Part shown: positions 1 through 6,756 of the stretch, one piece after another | How positions within the stretch are numbered: the stretch's first letter is position 1 | Layout: every line of letters starts with the position of its first letter | Source: Chlorobiota bacterium | GTDB taxonomy: Bacteria; Bacteroidota; Ignavibacteria; Ignavibacteriales; Ignavibacteriaceae | Length of the DNA: 9,134 nt | Assembly: GCA_008363265.1 (NCBI GenBank) | Contig: RHKR01000059.1 | Coordinates: 1-9,134, forward strand | Direction of reading: 5' to 3' | Notes under the pieces: model-generated | The model's input: the letters and a program-made list of their open reading frames with translations, nothing else | What the model was told of the DNA's origin: nothing | Databases searched by the model: none | Program-made: the position numbers and the translations under genes

Positions 1-547
1 ATCTGAGGCTCTCCTTGATAAGATCGGATACACCAACCCTGATGATAACCTCTGCATTGTCAGCTTCGAAAGAAACCCTTGATGCCTGGAACCCGTTATC
101 GAAGAGCATCTGGCTAACTTTGGTCGCGGTATCGGGACCGGCGAAAGTGTAGACAACTGAACCGGTTGCGGGGTCTTCTTTTTTATCAAGTTTGATACCG
201 GCATAAGCTTTGGAGATATCGCCCTCGATAACCGAGAGTATTCTGGGTTTCACTTCAGCCGGGATCTCCTGGGCCTCGGTTCTGATGAGGGCACCGGTTT
301 CTGCGCCGAAGGTCTTCACTTCCACATTACCGAGTCCGATATTTGAAAGCTGATCCCTGACCTGTTTGATATCGATCGCTTTTGTGAACTCGAGCACTAC
401 TTCAGTACCGCCTTTGAAATCGATACCGAATTGAAGCCCTCTGACCAGCATGCTGATCAGTCCGAGCACAAATACAGTGGTTGAGAGGATGTAGAAAAAT
501 TTCCTCTTACCAAGAAAGTCAACGTTTAGATTATGAAAAATACGCAT
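1..547 (-). CDS. secF: Protein translocase subunit SecF (N-terminal part, runs off left edge)
   Basis: SecF pairs with SecD in the inner membrane and uses the proton gradient to help pull exported proteins through SecYEG. About 182 N-terminal residues are present. They begin MRIFHNLNVDFLGKRK, followed by a first membrane segment (about residues 17-35) and the SecF hallmark FGIDFKGG at residues 40-47. The periplasmic domain follows, and the remaining membrane segments lie beyond the window. The ATG at 545-547 is chosen because AAGGAGC sits 9 bases upstream and the N-terminus matches the family. It starts 30 bases after the secD stop, so the two are almost certainly one operon transcribed leftward. 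Recognition rests on the FKGG motif and on synteny with secD. The truncation is only the window edge. Confidence 0.93.
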   Translation of the reverse strand, partial: MRIFHNLNVDFLGKRKFFYILSTTVFVLGLISMLVRGLQFGIDFKGGTEVVLEFTKAIDIKQVRDQLSNIGLGNVEVKTFGAETGALIRTEAQEIPAEVKPRILSVIEGDISKAYAGIKLDKKEDPATGSVVYTFAGPDTATKVSQMLFDNGFQASRVSFEADNAEVIIRVGVSDLIKESLR

Positions 548-556
548 TACTAATAA

Positions 557-563
557 GCTCCTT
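557..563 (-). promoter_or_regulatory. Shine-Dalgarno site of secF
   Basis: On the minus strand AAGGAGC lies 9 bases before the secF ATG, inside the 30-base secD-secF spacer. It fixes the secF start and shows that this genome uses canonical SD pairing for at least some genes. Confidence 0.7.
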
Positions 564-577
564 GATTCCTTATCAGA

Positions 578-2572
578 TTAACCGATCGAGACAGGGTGAC
601 CCTTGTCGGTGAAATATTCAAAAATTACCTTGGCTATTACAAGCGCGCCGAACAGAGAGGTAAGGATACCGATCATAAGCGTAAGCGCGAAGCCCTGGAT
701 AGGCCCTGTACCGAACTGGTAGAGAATGATACTGGTGATCAGGGTTGTGATGTTCGAGTCCCAGATCGCGGCGGCAGCTTTTGCAAAACCACCTTCGACG
801 GCGGCTTTGGCAGTCTTGCCGAGTCCAAGTTCTTCCCTGATCCTCTCATAAATAAGCACGTTCGAGTCGACCGCCATACCGATCGTCAGCACTATACCGG
901 CGATACCGGGGAGTGTGAGCGTTGCACCGAAAGCGGCAAGGGTGCCTATTATAAGGAAGATAACAAAAGTAAGCGCGAATGAAGCGATACCGCCCGCGCC
1001 CTGATAATAAACGATCATGAAAAGGGCAACGAGAAGGAAGCCAAATAGAACCGACTGAAGTCCGGCGGTGATCGAGTCTTCACCGAGTGATGGACCGACA
1101 GTTCTTTCTTCGATGATCTCAACAGGAGCGGCAAAAGCACCCGCGTTGAGGATGTTGGCGAGGAGTTTTGCTTCGTTAAGGTCTTTCATACCATCGATCT
1201 GGCTTCTTCCACCGGTGATCTTGTTCTTAATAACGGGTGCTGAGTAAACCACACCGTCGAGAACGATGGCGCATCTTTTATCAACGTTGGCTCCGGTGAT
1301 TCTTGCCCATTCAACAGAACCCTCAGAGTTCATGGTCATTGAAACCACTGCACCGGCCGCACCGGAAGGATCGGGGGTTCCGACAGCTTCGGTGATTACA
1401 CCACCGGTAAGCTCGGCTTTTTTGTTGACACAAAGAAGTGTGTAAATTTTTTCTCCGCCTTCGGCAATGAAAGCGTTGTTCGAGAAGAGGAACTCATCGG
1501 TTTCACCGAGGATCGCCTGAGCGGTTGACGAGTTGAGGAGTCTCTGCAGTTTGTCTTTGTTGCCTGCGGTAACGTAGATATCACCTGTCTGCTGGTTGGG
1601 TGAGAGAAGGGCGAAGACCGGATTCTCTTTCGCAAGCTGTTCGGGTGATTTCTGAGCTGTATCGTTATTTGCTGTTTTAGCTGAAGTGTCGGCTTTTTTG
1701 CCGGAGTCAGTCTTGGCCACGGCGGTTGAGTCGGTCTTCACTTCATCTTTTTTCGCGACAGCGGTGGTGTCAACTTTGGTTGTATCGGCAGGTTTTTTCT
1801 CTTCCTCAACCTTGCCGCCGGCGAGGGCAGTATTGATCCTGCCGAGCAGGTCGAAAGAATACTGAGGGTCTCTTACCATCTTGAACTCGAGGAGCGCGGT
1901 GCTCTGGATGAGCTGGCGGGCTTCCTCTTCGTTGGCGATACCGGGGAGTTCGACCACGATGCGGTTTGTTCCCTGTTTCTGGATGGTCGGCTCGGAAACG
2001 CCGTACTGGTCAATTCGGTTACGGAGTATCTGTTCCGCGCGGGAAACCGCGTCGATGGCCTGATCTTTCAGCTGTGAAGTGATCTTGGCATCATCATCGT
2101 CAACATTACCAAAATATCTGCTGAGGCGGATGTTGGAAGCCTGAAGTTTTCTGATGAGAACATCAACCACCGACTCATCGTTAGCTGCAGCCTCTTTTGT
2201 GGCCTCATCGAGGATCTTCAGGAAAGCAGGATCGGGATCGTTGGCAAGTTTCTTGAGGAGTTCAGCGGTGTTCACTTCGAGAACAACGCGCATACCACCC
2301 TGGAGATCGAGACCAAGTTTAAGCCTTTTCGCCCTGGCCTTGGCGTAATCTTCGTCAGCGGTTTTCAAACTGTCTTCAAAATTCTTCAGAAGGGTGGCCA
2401 TTGCCTCCTTACCCATTTTCGGGTATTTCTCCTTTAAGAATTTCTCCTGTGAAGAAACTTTTTCATTTATCTCTGTGGTTTTAATGTAGTCCTGATAGGT
2501 CGGATACAGGAAGTAAACCGACAGGGCTACCAATGCAACAGTGATCAGGATCCTGTATAGGTACTTTTCCAT
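578..2572 (-). CDS. secD: Protein translocase subunit SecD
   Basis: SecD is the larger half of the SecDF export motor, which binds emerging substrate in the periplasm and couples proton flow to translocation. The 664 residues show membrane segment 1 at about 6-24 and the SecD motif LGLDLQGG at 86-93. The periplasmic P1 region follows (RNRIDQYGVSEPTIQKQG near 185-201). The C-terminal bundle of membrane segments starts near 500 and contains GMAVDSNVLIYERIREEL at about 565-582. Asp569 corresponds to the conserved proton-path aspartate of E. coli SecD. Between about 256 and 310 there is a Lys/Asp/Thr/Ala-rich low-complexity stretch with an imperfect repeat (DTTAVAKKD, DSTAVAKTD), which makes it longer than the 615-residue E. 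coli protein. The ATG at 2570-2572 has no clear SD; its upstream region is AT-rich. secF follows downstream. Confidence 0.97.
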   Translation of the reverse strand: MEKYLYRILITVALVALSVYFLYPTYQDYIKTTEINEKVSSQEKFLKEKYPKMGKEAMATLLKNFEDSLKTADEDYAKARAKRLKLGLDLQGGMRVVLEVNTAELLKKLANDPDPAFLKILDEATKEAAANDESVVDVLIRKLQASNIRLSRYFGNVDDDDAKITSQLKDQAIDAVSRAEQILRNRIDQYGVSEPTIQKQGTNRIVVELPGIANEEEARQLIQSTALLEFKMVRDPQYSFDLLGRINTALAGGKVEEEKKPADTTKVDTTAVAKKDEVKTDSTAVAKTDSGKKADTSAKTANNDTAQKSPEQLAKENPVFALLSPNQQTGDIYVTAGNKDKLQRLLNSSTAQAILGETDEFLFSNNAFIAEGGEKIYTLLCVNKKAELTGGVITEAVGTPDPSGAAGAVVSMTMNSEGSVEWARITGANVDKRCAIVLDGVVYSAPVIKNKITGGRSQIDGMKDLNEAKLLANILNAGAFAAPVEIIEERTVGPSLGEDSITAGLQSVLFGFLLVALFMIVYYQGAGGIASFALTFVIFLIIGTLAAFGATLTLPGIAGIVLTIGMAVDSNVLIYERIREELGLGKTAKAAVEGGFAKAAAAIWDSNITTLITSIILYQFGTGPIQGFALTLMIGILTSLFGALVIAKVIFEYFTDKGHPVSIG

Positions 2573-2593
2573 AAGTTAGCTTAACTCGATTAT

Positions 2594-2622
2594 TTAATAT
2601 GAAAAAAAATTCAGACAAGCAA
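2594..2622 (-). promoter_or_regulatory. Candidate secDF promoter
   Basis: On the minus strand TTGCTT (2617-2622) and TATTAA (2594-2599) are separated by exactly 17 bases, giving a weak sigma-70-like match (4 of 6 in each box). It would leave only a very short leader before the secD ATG at 2572, which fits the absence of an SD. A second possible pair, TTGATT with TAAATT at 17-base spacing, lies further upstream. AT-rich gaps produce such matches by chance, so this is a pointer only. Confidence 0.2.
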
Positions 2623-2699
2623 TTTACCTCTAACTCCTTAAAAAATCAACTTATTTGGGTGTGCACCACTCAATTAATCGAAAAAAAATGAAGATTTGT

Positions 2700-2707
2700 T
2701 AATTTTG
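2700..2707 (+). promoter_or_regulatory. Candidate Bacteroidota-type -7 element for pepF
   Basis: TAATTTTG fits the TAnnTTTG -7 consensus known for the Bacteroidota housekeeping sigma factor. It lies 54 bases before the pepF start in the divergent gap. No TTG is seen at the expected -33 distance, so support is partial. Confidence 0.22.
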
Positions 2708-2761
2708 TGTCGATTTTACCGCCAATTACTGAAATGAAACCATAACTACGGAAAAAACAAG

Positions 2762-4603
2762 ATGTTAAGAGATGAAATAGTGAGGCATGCACTTCACGCC
2801 GCGGAGACCGGCTCACTTCCCGAAAGAGCCGGGGTGGATGAGAAATACAAGTGGAACACCGCTGATATTTTTGAGAGCCTGGGGGCGTGGGAGCAGGAGT
2901 TCGCCAGGGTGCAGAACATGGTTGAGGAATACGGAAAGTTCAGAGGGGAGATATCCAAAAGTGCTGAAAAACTTGCTGAATGCATAAAGTTTGATGAGGA
3001 TATCTCGATCGCGGTTGAGAAACTTCATCTCTATGTGATGCTTAATAAAGACAGTGACCTGCGCGATAACCTCTTTCAAGGAATGAACGACAGGATCAGG
3101 AACCTCTACACCGTGGCGGGTTCAAAGGCTTCTTTCATCCTTCCGGAGATCAACAGCACCCCTGACACCATTGTTGAGGAAGCGATGGCCTCGCACGGCC
3201 TGGGTGAGTACGGCCATTTCTTCGATGACATCAGGAGAAAAAAAGCACATACGCTTACTGAAAAAGAGGAGATGATTATGGCACTCTCATCCGGCGTGAC
3301 CGGGGGTGCTTATGAGATATTTTCGATCTTTTCAGACGCCGATATCAAGTTTCCCTCTGTGGAAGGGGAGAATGGCGAGACCATCGAAATGTCGCACGGA
3401 CGGTTCTACGCGGCACTTTATTCGAAAGACGGCGACTACCGGGAGAGGGCCTACAAAGCGTTCTACAAGCCGTTCATCGACTATGCCAATACTTTCTCGG
3501 TAATATTCAACAACAACCTGAAAGGGAAAATATTCAATTCGAGAGCGAGGAATTTCGGAAGTTCGCTTGAGGCCGCACTTCATTCGAATAATATTCCTGT
3601 TGCGGTATATGATAACCTCATCGGTACAGTGAGCGACAATCTTGCCCCGATGCACCGCTGGGCTGAGATTAAACGCCGGATGTTGAAGAGGGATAAAATA
3701 CATCCGTATGACTCGTATGTGACGATTTTCGATAACACGGAGGTGAAAAAATACACCTGGGAGGAAGCCCGGGCTCTGGTGAACGATTCGCTTCAGTTAA
3801 TGGGTACGGAGTATCTTGAGTCTCTCAACAGGGCGTTCGACAGCCGCTGGATAGATGTTTACGAGACTGCCGGGAAACGCTCGGGCGCATATTCCTCGGG
3901 CTGCACTTACGGCACACACCCATATGTTCTGATGAACTTTACCGGCCTTCTGAATGATGTTTTCACACTTGCCCACGAAATGGGGCACAACATGCACTCA
4001 TGGTTCACAGGGCAGAGTCAGCCTTACGTTTATGCGGATTATTCGATTTTTCTGGCGGAAGTGGCATCGACCTTCAATGAGTCGCTGCTTTTGGAGCACC
4101 TTATAAAAGCATCGACCACCCGCGAGGAAAAGCTGATGCTGATGGAGAAGTACCTTAACAGTGTAACCGCCACGTTTTACCGTCAGACGATGTTTGCGGA
4201 GTTCGAAAAAATAGCCTATAGCCGGGTTGAGGCGGGGGAAGCCCTGACCGCGACTGAATTGCGGGCGCTCTTTAAGGAGCTTTACTCAAAATATTGGGGT
4301 CCGGCCATGAACGTGGATGATGAGGAAGAGTATACCTGGGCCAGGATACCTCATTTTTATTACAATTTCTACGTGTATCAGTACGCAACAGGCATGGCGG
4401 CCTCCGAGGCACTGGTTGGTCTGGTGAAAAAAGAGGGGCAGCCGGCGGTCGACCGCTATCTCGGTTTCCTCAAAGCGGGTAAATCAAAGTATTCCATCGA
4501 CATCTTGAAAGATGCCGGCGTAGATATGACCCAACCACAGGCCGTTAAAGCCGTGATAGATAAAATGACATCAATACTTGATGAAATGGAGGGACTTCTT
4601 TAG
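2762..4603 (+). CDS. pepF: M3 family oligoendopeptidase F (zinc metallopeptidase)
   Basis: This enzyme is a cytoplasmic zinc peptidase that trims short peptides, normally about 6-20 residues long. The 613-residue length is typical of PepF. The N-terminus, with YKWNTADIF at about 29-37 and an aromatic-rich helix after it, matches the family's entry region. The zinc motif HEMGH lies at residues 405-409 (LAHEMGHNMHSW). The likely third zinc ligand is Glu433 in FLAEVASTFNE, 24 residues after the second His. Downstream segments such as RIPHFYYNFYVYQYATG are also typical of PepF. No signal peptide is seen. The ATG at 2762 has only a weak upstream purine stretch (CGGAAAAAA). It is divergent from secD and ends 2 bases before the stop codon of the opposing gene. 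It is probably a single-gene transcript, with a role in peptide turnover inferred from the family. Confidence 0.95.
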   Translation: MLRDEIVRHALHAAETGSLPERAGVDEKYKWNTADIFESLGAWEQEFARVQNMVEEYGKFRGEISKSAEKLAECIKFDEDISIAVEKLHLYVMLNKDSDLRDNLFQGMNDRIRNLYTVAGSKASFILPEINSTPDTIVEEAMASHGLGEYGHFFDDIRRKKAHTLTEKEEMIMALSSGVTGGAYEIFSIFSDADIKFPSVEGENGETIEMSHGRFYAALYSKDGDYRERAYKAFYKPFIDYANTFSVIFNNNLKGKIFNSRARNFGSSLEAALHSNNIPVAVYDNLIGTVSDNLAPMHRWAEIKRRMLKRDKIHPYDSYVTIFDNTEVKKYTWEEARALVNDSLQLMGTEYLESLNRAFDSRWIDVYETAGKRSGAYSSGCTYGTHPYVLMNFTGLLNDVFTLAHEMGHNMHSWFTGQSQPYVYADYSIFLAEVASTFNESLLLEHLIKASTTREEKLMLMEKYLNSVTATFYRQTMFAEFEKIAYSRVEAGEALTATELRALFKELYSKYWGPAMNVDDEEEYTWARIPHFYYNFYVYQYATGMAASEALVGLVKKEGQPAVDRYLGFLKAGKSKYSIDILKDAGVDMTQPQAVKAVIDKMTSILDEMEGLL

Positions 4604-4605
4604 GT

Positions 4606-5181
4606 CTACTTGAAATTTACGTTGATCTTGCGTGGCCCTGTTCCCGTGGTGGAGGGGCCACCCCAGTTCAGGGTCTGGTTCCGCATGTTTGCCTGAGTCG
4701 TGACCGTTGACTGGCTTGGGGTATAAGAGATAGCGCCCATCTGGACACCCCTGAAGTTTGCCTGCTGGTTGTTCACAACTTCGAAAACATTTCTTTTAGG
4801 TACCGATTGCTGCACCATGTTCATCTGCACCCTGCTTTGAGCGCGTGAACGGCGGGCCTCGTCATTTCTTCTAATGGGAGGTGCTGGTGCTTTCAGTCTT
4901 TCCGCATTCTGAACGGGAACTTCTTCATGATGGCGAGGTGGTTCTTCCTTTTTCTTTTCGGTCGAAGGAATACGGGCCTTTTTAACGTGGGTCGATTTGT
5001 TGGGGTTTTTCTGCATTGCCAGCTGCGCGGCATACAATTCCGGGCCGGTTTTGGGGGGCTTTTTACCCGTTATCAGGGCTTTCAGCTTTGCAAAACCGAA
5101 AGAGAGAGCAATAAAAGCCACAATGATGATCGTAAATATGATCACCACTTGCTTTACTAATGGTATTACACCGGTATCCAT
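4606..5181 (-). CDS. Single-pass membrane protein of unknown function
   Basis: I do not recognise this 191-residue protein. It begins MDTGVIPLVKQ, followed by a strongly hydrophobic segment at about residues 10-32 (VVIIFTIIIVAFIALSFGF) that should anchor it in the membrane. The rest is hydrophilic. A basic, proline-rich, probably disordered region (about 35-115) contains KKPPKTGPE, KKKEEPPRHHEEVP and LKAPAPPIRRNDEARRSRA. A Gln/Asn/Thr/Ser-rich tail then ends in GPRKINVNFK. No enzymatic motif is visible. Whether the tail is cytoplasmic or outside cannot be decided here; lysines directly after the segment (KLKALITGKK) suggest the tail stays inside. The start ATG has a weak SD. The gene faces pepF tail to tail with 2 bases between stop codons, so transcription of each must end inside the other. 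Coding status is supported by length and the clear membrane segment. Confidence 0.7.
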   Translation of the reverse strand: MDTGVIPLVKQVVIIFTIIIVAFIALSFGFAKLKALITGKKPPKTGPELYAAQLAMQKNPNKSTHVKKARIPSTEKKKEEPPRHHEEVPVQNAERLKAPAPPIRRNDEARRSRAQSRVQMNMVQQSVPKRNVFEVVNNQQANFRGVQMGAISYTPSQSTVTTQANMRNQTLNWGGPSTTGTGPRKINVNFK

Positions 5182-5397
5182 TCTCGCGCTGGTTGCTTTC
5201 TAATTCTGCAGGTTAGATTTTGTAATAGTATCGAATTCCGTCACACTTGGAGACTGCAAACATCGCATCACAGAGAAAATTGTCTGAAATAATTAAAAAT
5301 TCAATGGAAATGTAATAAATTTTTACTTTGTGGTGAAGGTTATTCAGATGAACGGTAGAATAATTACGGCCAATAGTGCCCCGGCCCGGATGAAAGT

Positions 5398-5426
5398 TTG
5401 CATTTTTCCCCGATTCGTGATAAATT
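5398..5426 (+). promoter_or_regulatory. Candidate promoter for the HU gene cluster
   Basis: TTGCAT (5398-5403) and TAAATT (5421-5426) are spaced by 17 bases and lie 43 bases before the HU start. This is a moderate sigma-70-like arrangement. The rest of the 287-base gap (5182-5468) between the divergent genes shows no ORF or RNA gene that I can support. Confidence 0.3.
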
Positions 5427-5453
5427 AGAGGTTCCATTTGAAAATTTTTTACC

Positions 5454-5458
5454 CGGAG
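5454..5458 (+). promoter_or_regulatory. Shine-Dalgarno site of the HU gene
   Basis: CGGAG ends 10 bases before the ATG at 5469. It supports that start, which also gives the standard MTKADIV N-terminus of HU proteins. Confidence 0.6.
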
Positions 5459-5468
5459 ATCGAAAATA

Positions 5469-5759
5469 ATGACAAAAGCCGACATCGTAGATATTGTTGC
5501 GGAGGGCACAGGCCTCACTAAGCTTGAGACCGAAGCGGTTGTCGAAGGTTTTTTCAAAAGCGTGATTGAAGCTTTAAGCACCGGAAAAGGGATCGAAATA
5601 AGGGGTTTCGGAACTTTCAAGGTAAAGAAAAAAGCTGCCAGATACGCAAGAAATCCGAAGAACGGAGAGAAAGTTTTTGTACCGGAGCATTTCATCCCGG
5701 TATTTAAGTTTTCGAAAGACTTTAAAAATCAGGTCGACAACGGTCTGAAAAACAAATGA
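5469..5759 (+). CDS. HU/IHF family DNA-binding nucleoid protein
   Basis: HU-type proteins dimerise, bend DNA and compact the nucleoid. The 96 residues span the whole family domain. The N-terminal helices are MTKADIVDIVAEGTGLTK and ETEAVVEGFFKSVIEAL, followed by the core motif IRGFGTF at about 44-50. The beta-arm tip carries RNPKNGE at 61-67, where Pro63 is the family's intercalating proline; the usual Thr after Lys is Asn here. The C-terminal helix is FSKDFKNQVDNGL. The SD CGGAG precedes the ATG. Only 26 bases separate its stop from the next gene (zinc ribbon/TPR protein), so co-transcription is likely. I cannot tell HU from IHF subtype from sequence alone and therefore give no symbol. Confidence 0.95.
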   Translation: MTKADIVDIVAEGTGLTKLETEAVVEGFFKSVIEALSTGKGIEIRGFGTFKVKKKAARYARNPKNGEKVFVPEHFIPVFKFSKDFKNQVDNGLKNK

Positions 5760-5785
5760 TCATCCTCCAACAATAACAGGTGACC

Positions 5786-6544
5786 ATGTCTGAGAACAAA
5801 GAAGTAAAGAATTGTCCCGTTTGCGGGACCCCGAATGCGGTTGGATCCGCGTTCTGCGGTGATTGCGGTGCCCTTCTCGATCCCTCGAAGAAGAAAGAGG
5901 CACGTGCTAAAGGCGAGGGTCAGGGTAAAGGTTCAAAAAGATCTTCATCCCGGTTATCGCCCGCGAAAACCGCCGGAATTTCACTCGGGATATTTCTTAT
6001 TGCCGCGCTTTTTATACTAACCGGCTCCGGAGTGTTTGAATCACCCAAGCCGACTGATCCGCACGCGGGTCACAATCACCCTCCGGGCGAAGGGCACGGT
6101 GAGACTAATCCGATGGGCGGCGGTAACATTCAGATCGATCCCCAGACGCTCGACATGGAGAAGCAACTGGCAGCAACGCCAGATAACCTCGACTTGATGC
6201 TGAATCTGGCGCACAAATATTTTGATATCGGCGCGTTTGAGAAAGCTGTCCCGCTCTACAACAAGTATATTGAGAAGAGACCGGGTGAGCCTGATGTGAT
6301 CACCGACCTTGGAGTCTGCTACTTCAATATGCAGGATCTTAAGAAGGCCGAAGAGAATTTTATGAAAGCGATCGGTATCAATCCCAAACATCAGATAGCT
6401 CATCTGAACATGGGGGTTGTTAAACTGACAGATAACAAAATGAGTGAGGCGACCGAATGGCTTAACAAGGCCATCGCTCTCGATCCTAACTCCAGTGCGG
6501 CCGGACAAGCCAAAAATATTCTTGAAAAAAACAAAAACCAATAA
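5786..6544 (+). CDS. Membrane-anchored zinc-ribbon/TPR protein of unknown function
   Basis: This 252-residue protein has four visible parts. A zinc ribbon has cysteines at 10, 13, 24 and 27 (CPVCG, then CGDCG). A basic linker follows, then one membrane segment at about 63-84 (AGISLGIFLIAALFILTG). A His/Gly/Pro-rich spacer (DPHAGHNHPPGEGHG, about 91-105) leads into about three TPR units spanning 134-235 (LAHKYFDIGAFEKAV; LGVCYFNMQDLKKAEENF; MGVVKLTDNKMSEATEWL). TPRs mediate protein-protein contact, so a scaffold or assembly role on the outer face of the membrane is plausible but inferred. The ATG at 5786 is preferred over a GTG six bases earlier because AGGTGA lies just upstream of the ATG and no SD precedes the GTG. 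It sits between the HU gene and the bS22-like gene, probably in one transcript. Confidence 0.88.
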   Translation: MSENKEVKNCPVCGTPNAVGSAFCGDCGALLDPSKKKEARAKGEGQGKGSKRSSSRLSPAKTAGISLGIFLIAALFILTGSGVFESPKPTDPHAGHNHPPGEGHGETNPMGGGNIQIDPQTLDMEKQLAATPDNLDLMLNLAHKYFDIGAFEKAVPLYNKYIEKRPGEPDVITDLGVCYFNMQDLKKAEENFMKAIGINPKHQIAHLNMGVVKLTDNKMSEATEWLNKAIALDPNSSAAGQAKNILEKNKNQ

Positions 6545-6546
6545 AA

Positions 6547-6551
6547 CGGAG
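6547..6551 (+). promoter_or_regulatory. Shine-Dalgarno site of the small bS22-like gene
   Basis: CGGAG lies 7 bases before the ATG at 6559. It is good support that the 31-codon frame is translated. Confidence 0.6.
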
Positions 6552-6558
6552 ATTTTAG

Positions 6559-6654
6559 ATGCCCTGCGGAAAAAAACGCAAAAGACATAAAATGTCTACC
6601 CACAAGCGGAAAAAAAGACTGAGAAAAAACAGACATAAAAAAAGAGTAAGATAG
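6559..6654 (+). CDS. AURKAIP1/COX24-domain small basic protein (bS22/mS38-like)
   Basis: A 31-codon gene encodes MPCGKKRKRHKMSTHKRKKR followed by LRKNRHKKRVR, with more than half its residues Lys, Arg or His. This is the pattern of the very short AURKAIP1/COX24-domain proteins found across Bacteroidota-type genomes. They are related to mitochondrial ribosomal protein mS38 and to mycobacterial small-subunit protein bS22. The family members bind rRNA in the small subunit near the decoding region; a ribosomal role here is inferred from that resemblance. An SD (CGGAG) lies 7 bases upstream, and the gene starts 14 bases after the TPR gene's stop, so it is probably translated from the same mRNA. 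The tRNA-Thr follows 29 bases downstream. It is so short that automated gene callers often miss it. Confidence 0.85.
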   Translation: MPCGKKRKRHKMSTHKRKKRLRKNRHKKRVR

Positions 6655-6666
6655 TCCTCTTTTTTT
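6637..6666 (+). terminator. Possible A/T-stem terminator hairpin after the bS22-like gene
   Basis: A perfect 10-base inverted repeat, AAAAAAAGAG (6637-6646) and CTCTTTTTTT (6657-6666), encloses the stop codon in a 10-base loop. The right arm ends in seven T. With few G-C pairs the stem is weak, so it could be a mild terminator or simply the product of Lys codons next to a T-run. Confidence 0.3.
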
Positions 6667-6683
6667 CCTCTCTCTTTTAAGAA

Positions 6684-6756
6684 GCCACCTTAGCTCAGCT
6701 GGTAGAGCAAATCATTCGTAATGATTAGGTCGCCGGTTCGAATCCGGCAGGTGGCT
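6684..6756 (+). tRNA. tRNA-Thr (anticodon CGU)
   Basis: The 73 bases fold into a full cloverleaf. The acceptor stem is GCCACCT with AGGTGGC, and the D-arm is GCTC/GAGC with loop AGCTGGTA. The anticodon stem is AATCA/TGATT around loop TTCGTAA, with anticodon CGT at 6717-6719. The variable loop is AGGTC, and the T-arm is GCCGG/CCGGC with loop TTCGAAT. The discriminator base is T and no CCA is encoded. The CGU anticodon reads ACG threonine codons, and G1-C72, C2-G71, G35 and U36 agree with known threonine identity elements. It lies downstream of the bS22-like gene and overlaps, on the opposite strand, the 3' end of the copper ATPase reading frame. Confidence 0.97.

Noticed and set aside
4632..4661. 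Inverted repeat GTGGCCC/GGGCCAC as a terminator for pepF.
   Set aside because: The loop is 16 bases and no T-run follows. It also encodes part of the opposing protein, so it is not listed as a terminator.
5213..5695. Minus-strand frame of 160 codons across the HU gene and its upstream gap.
   Set aside because: Its first half is the antisense of HU and the remainder is AT-rich intergenic sequence with no domain signal.
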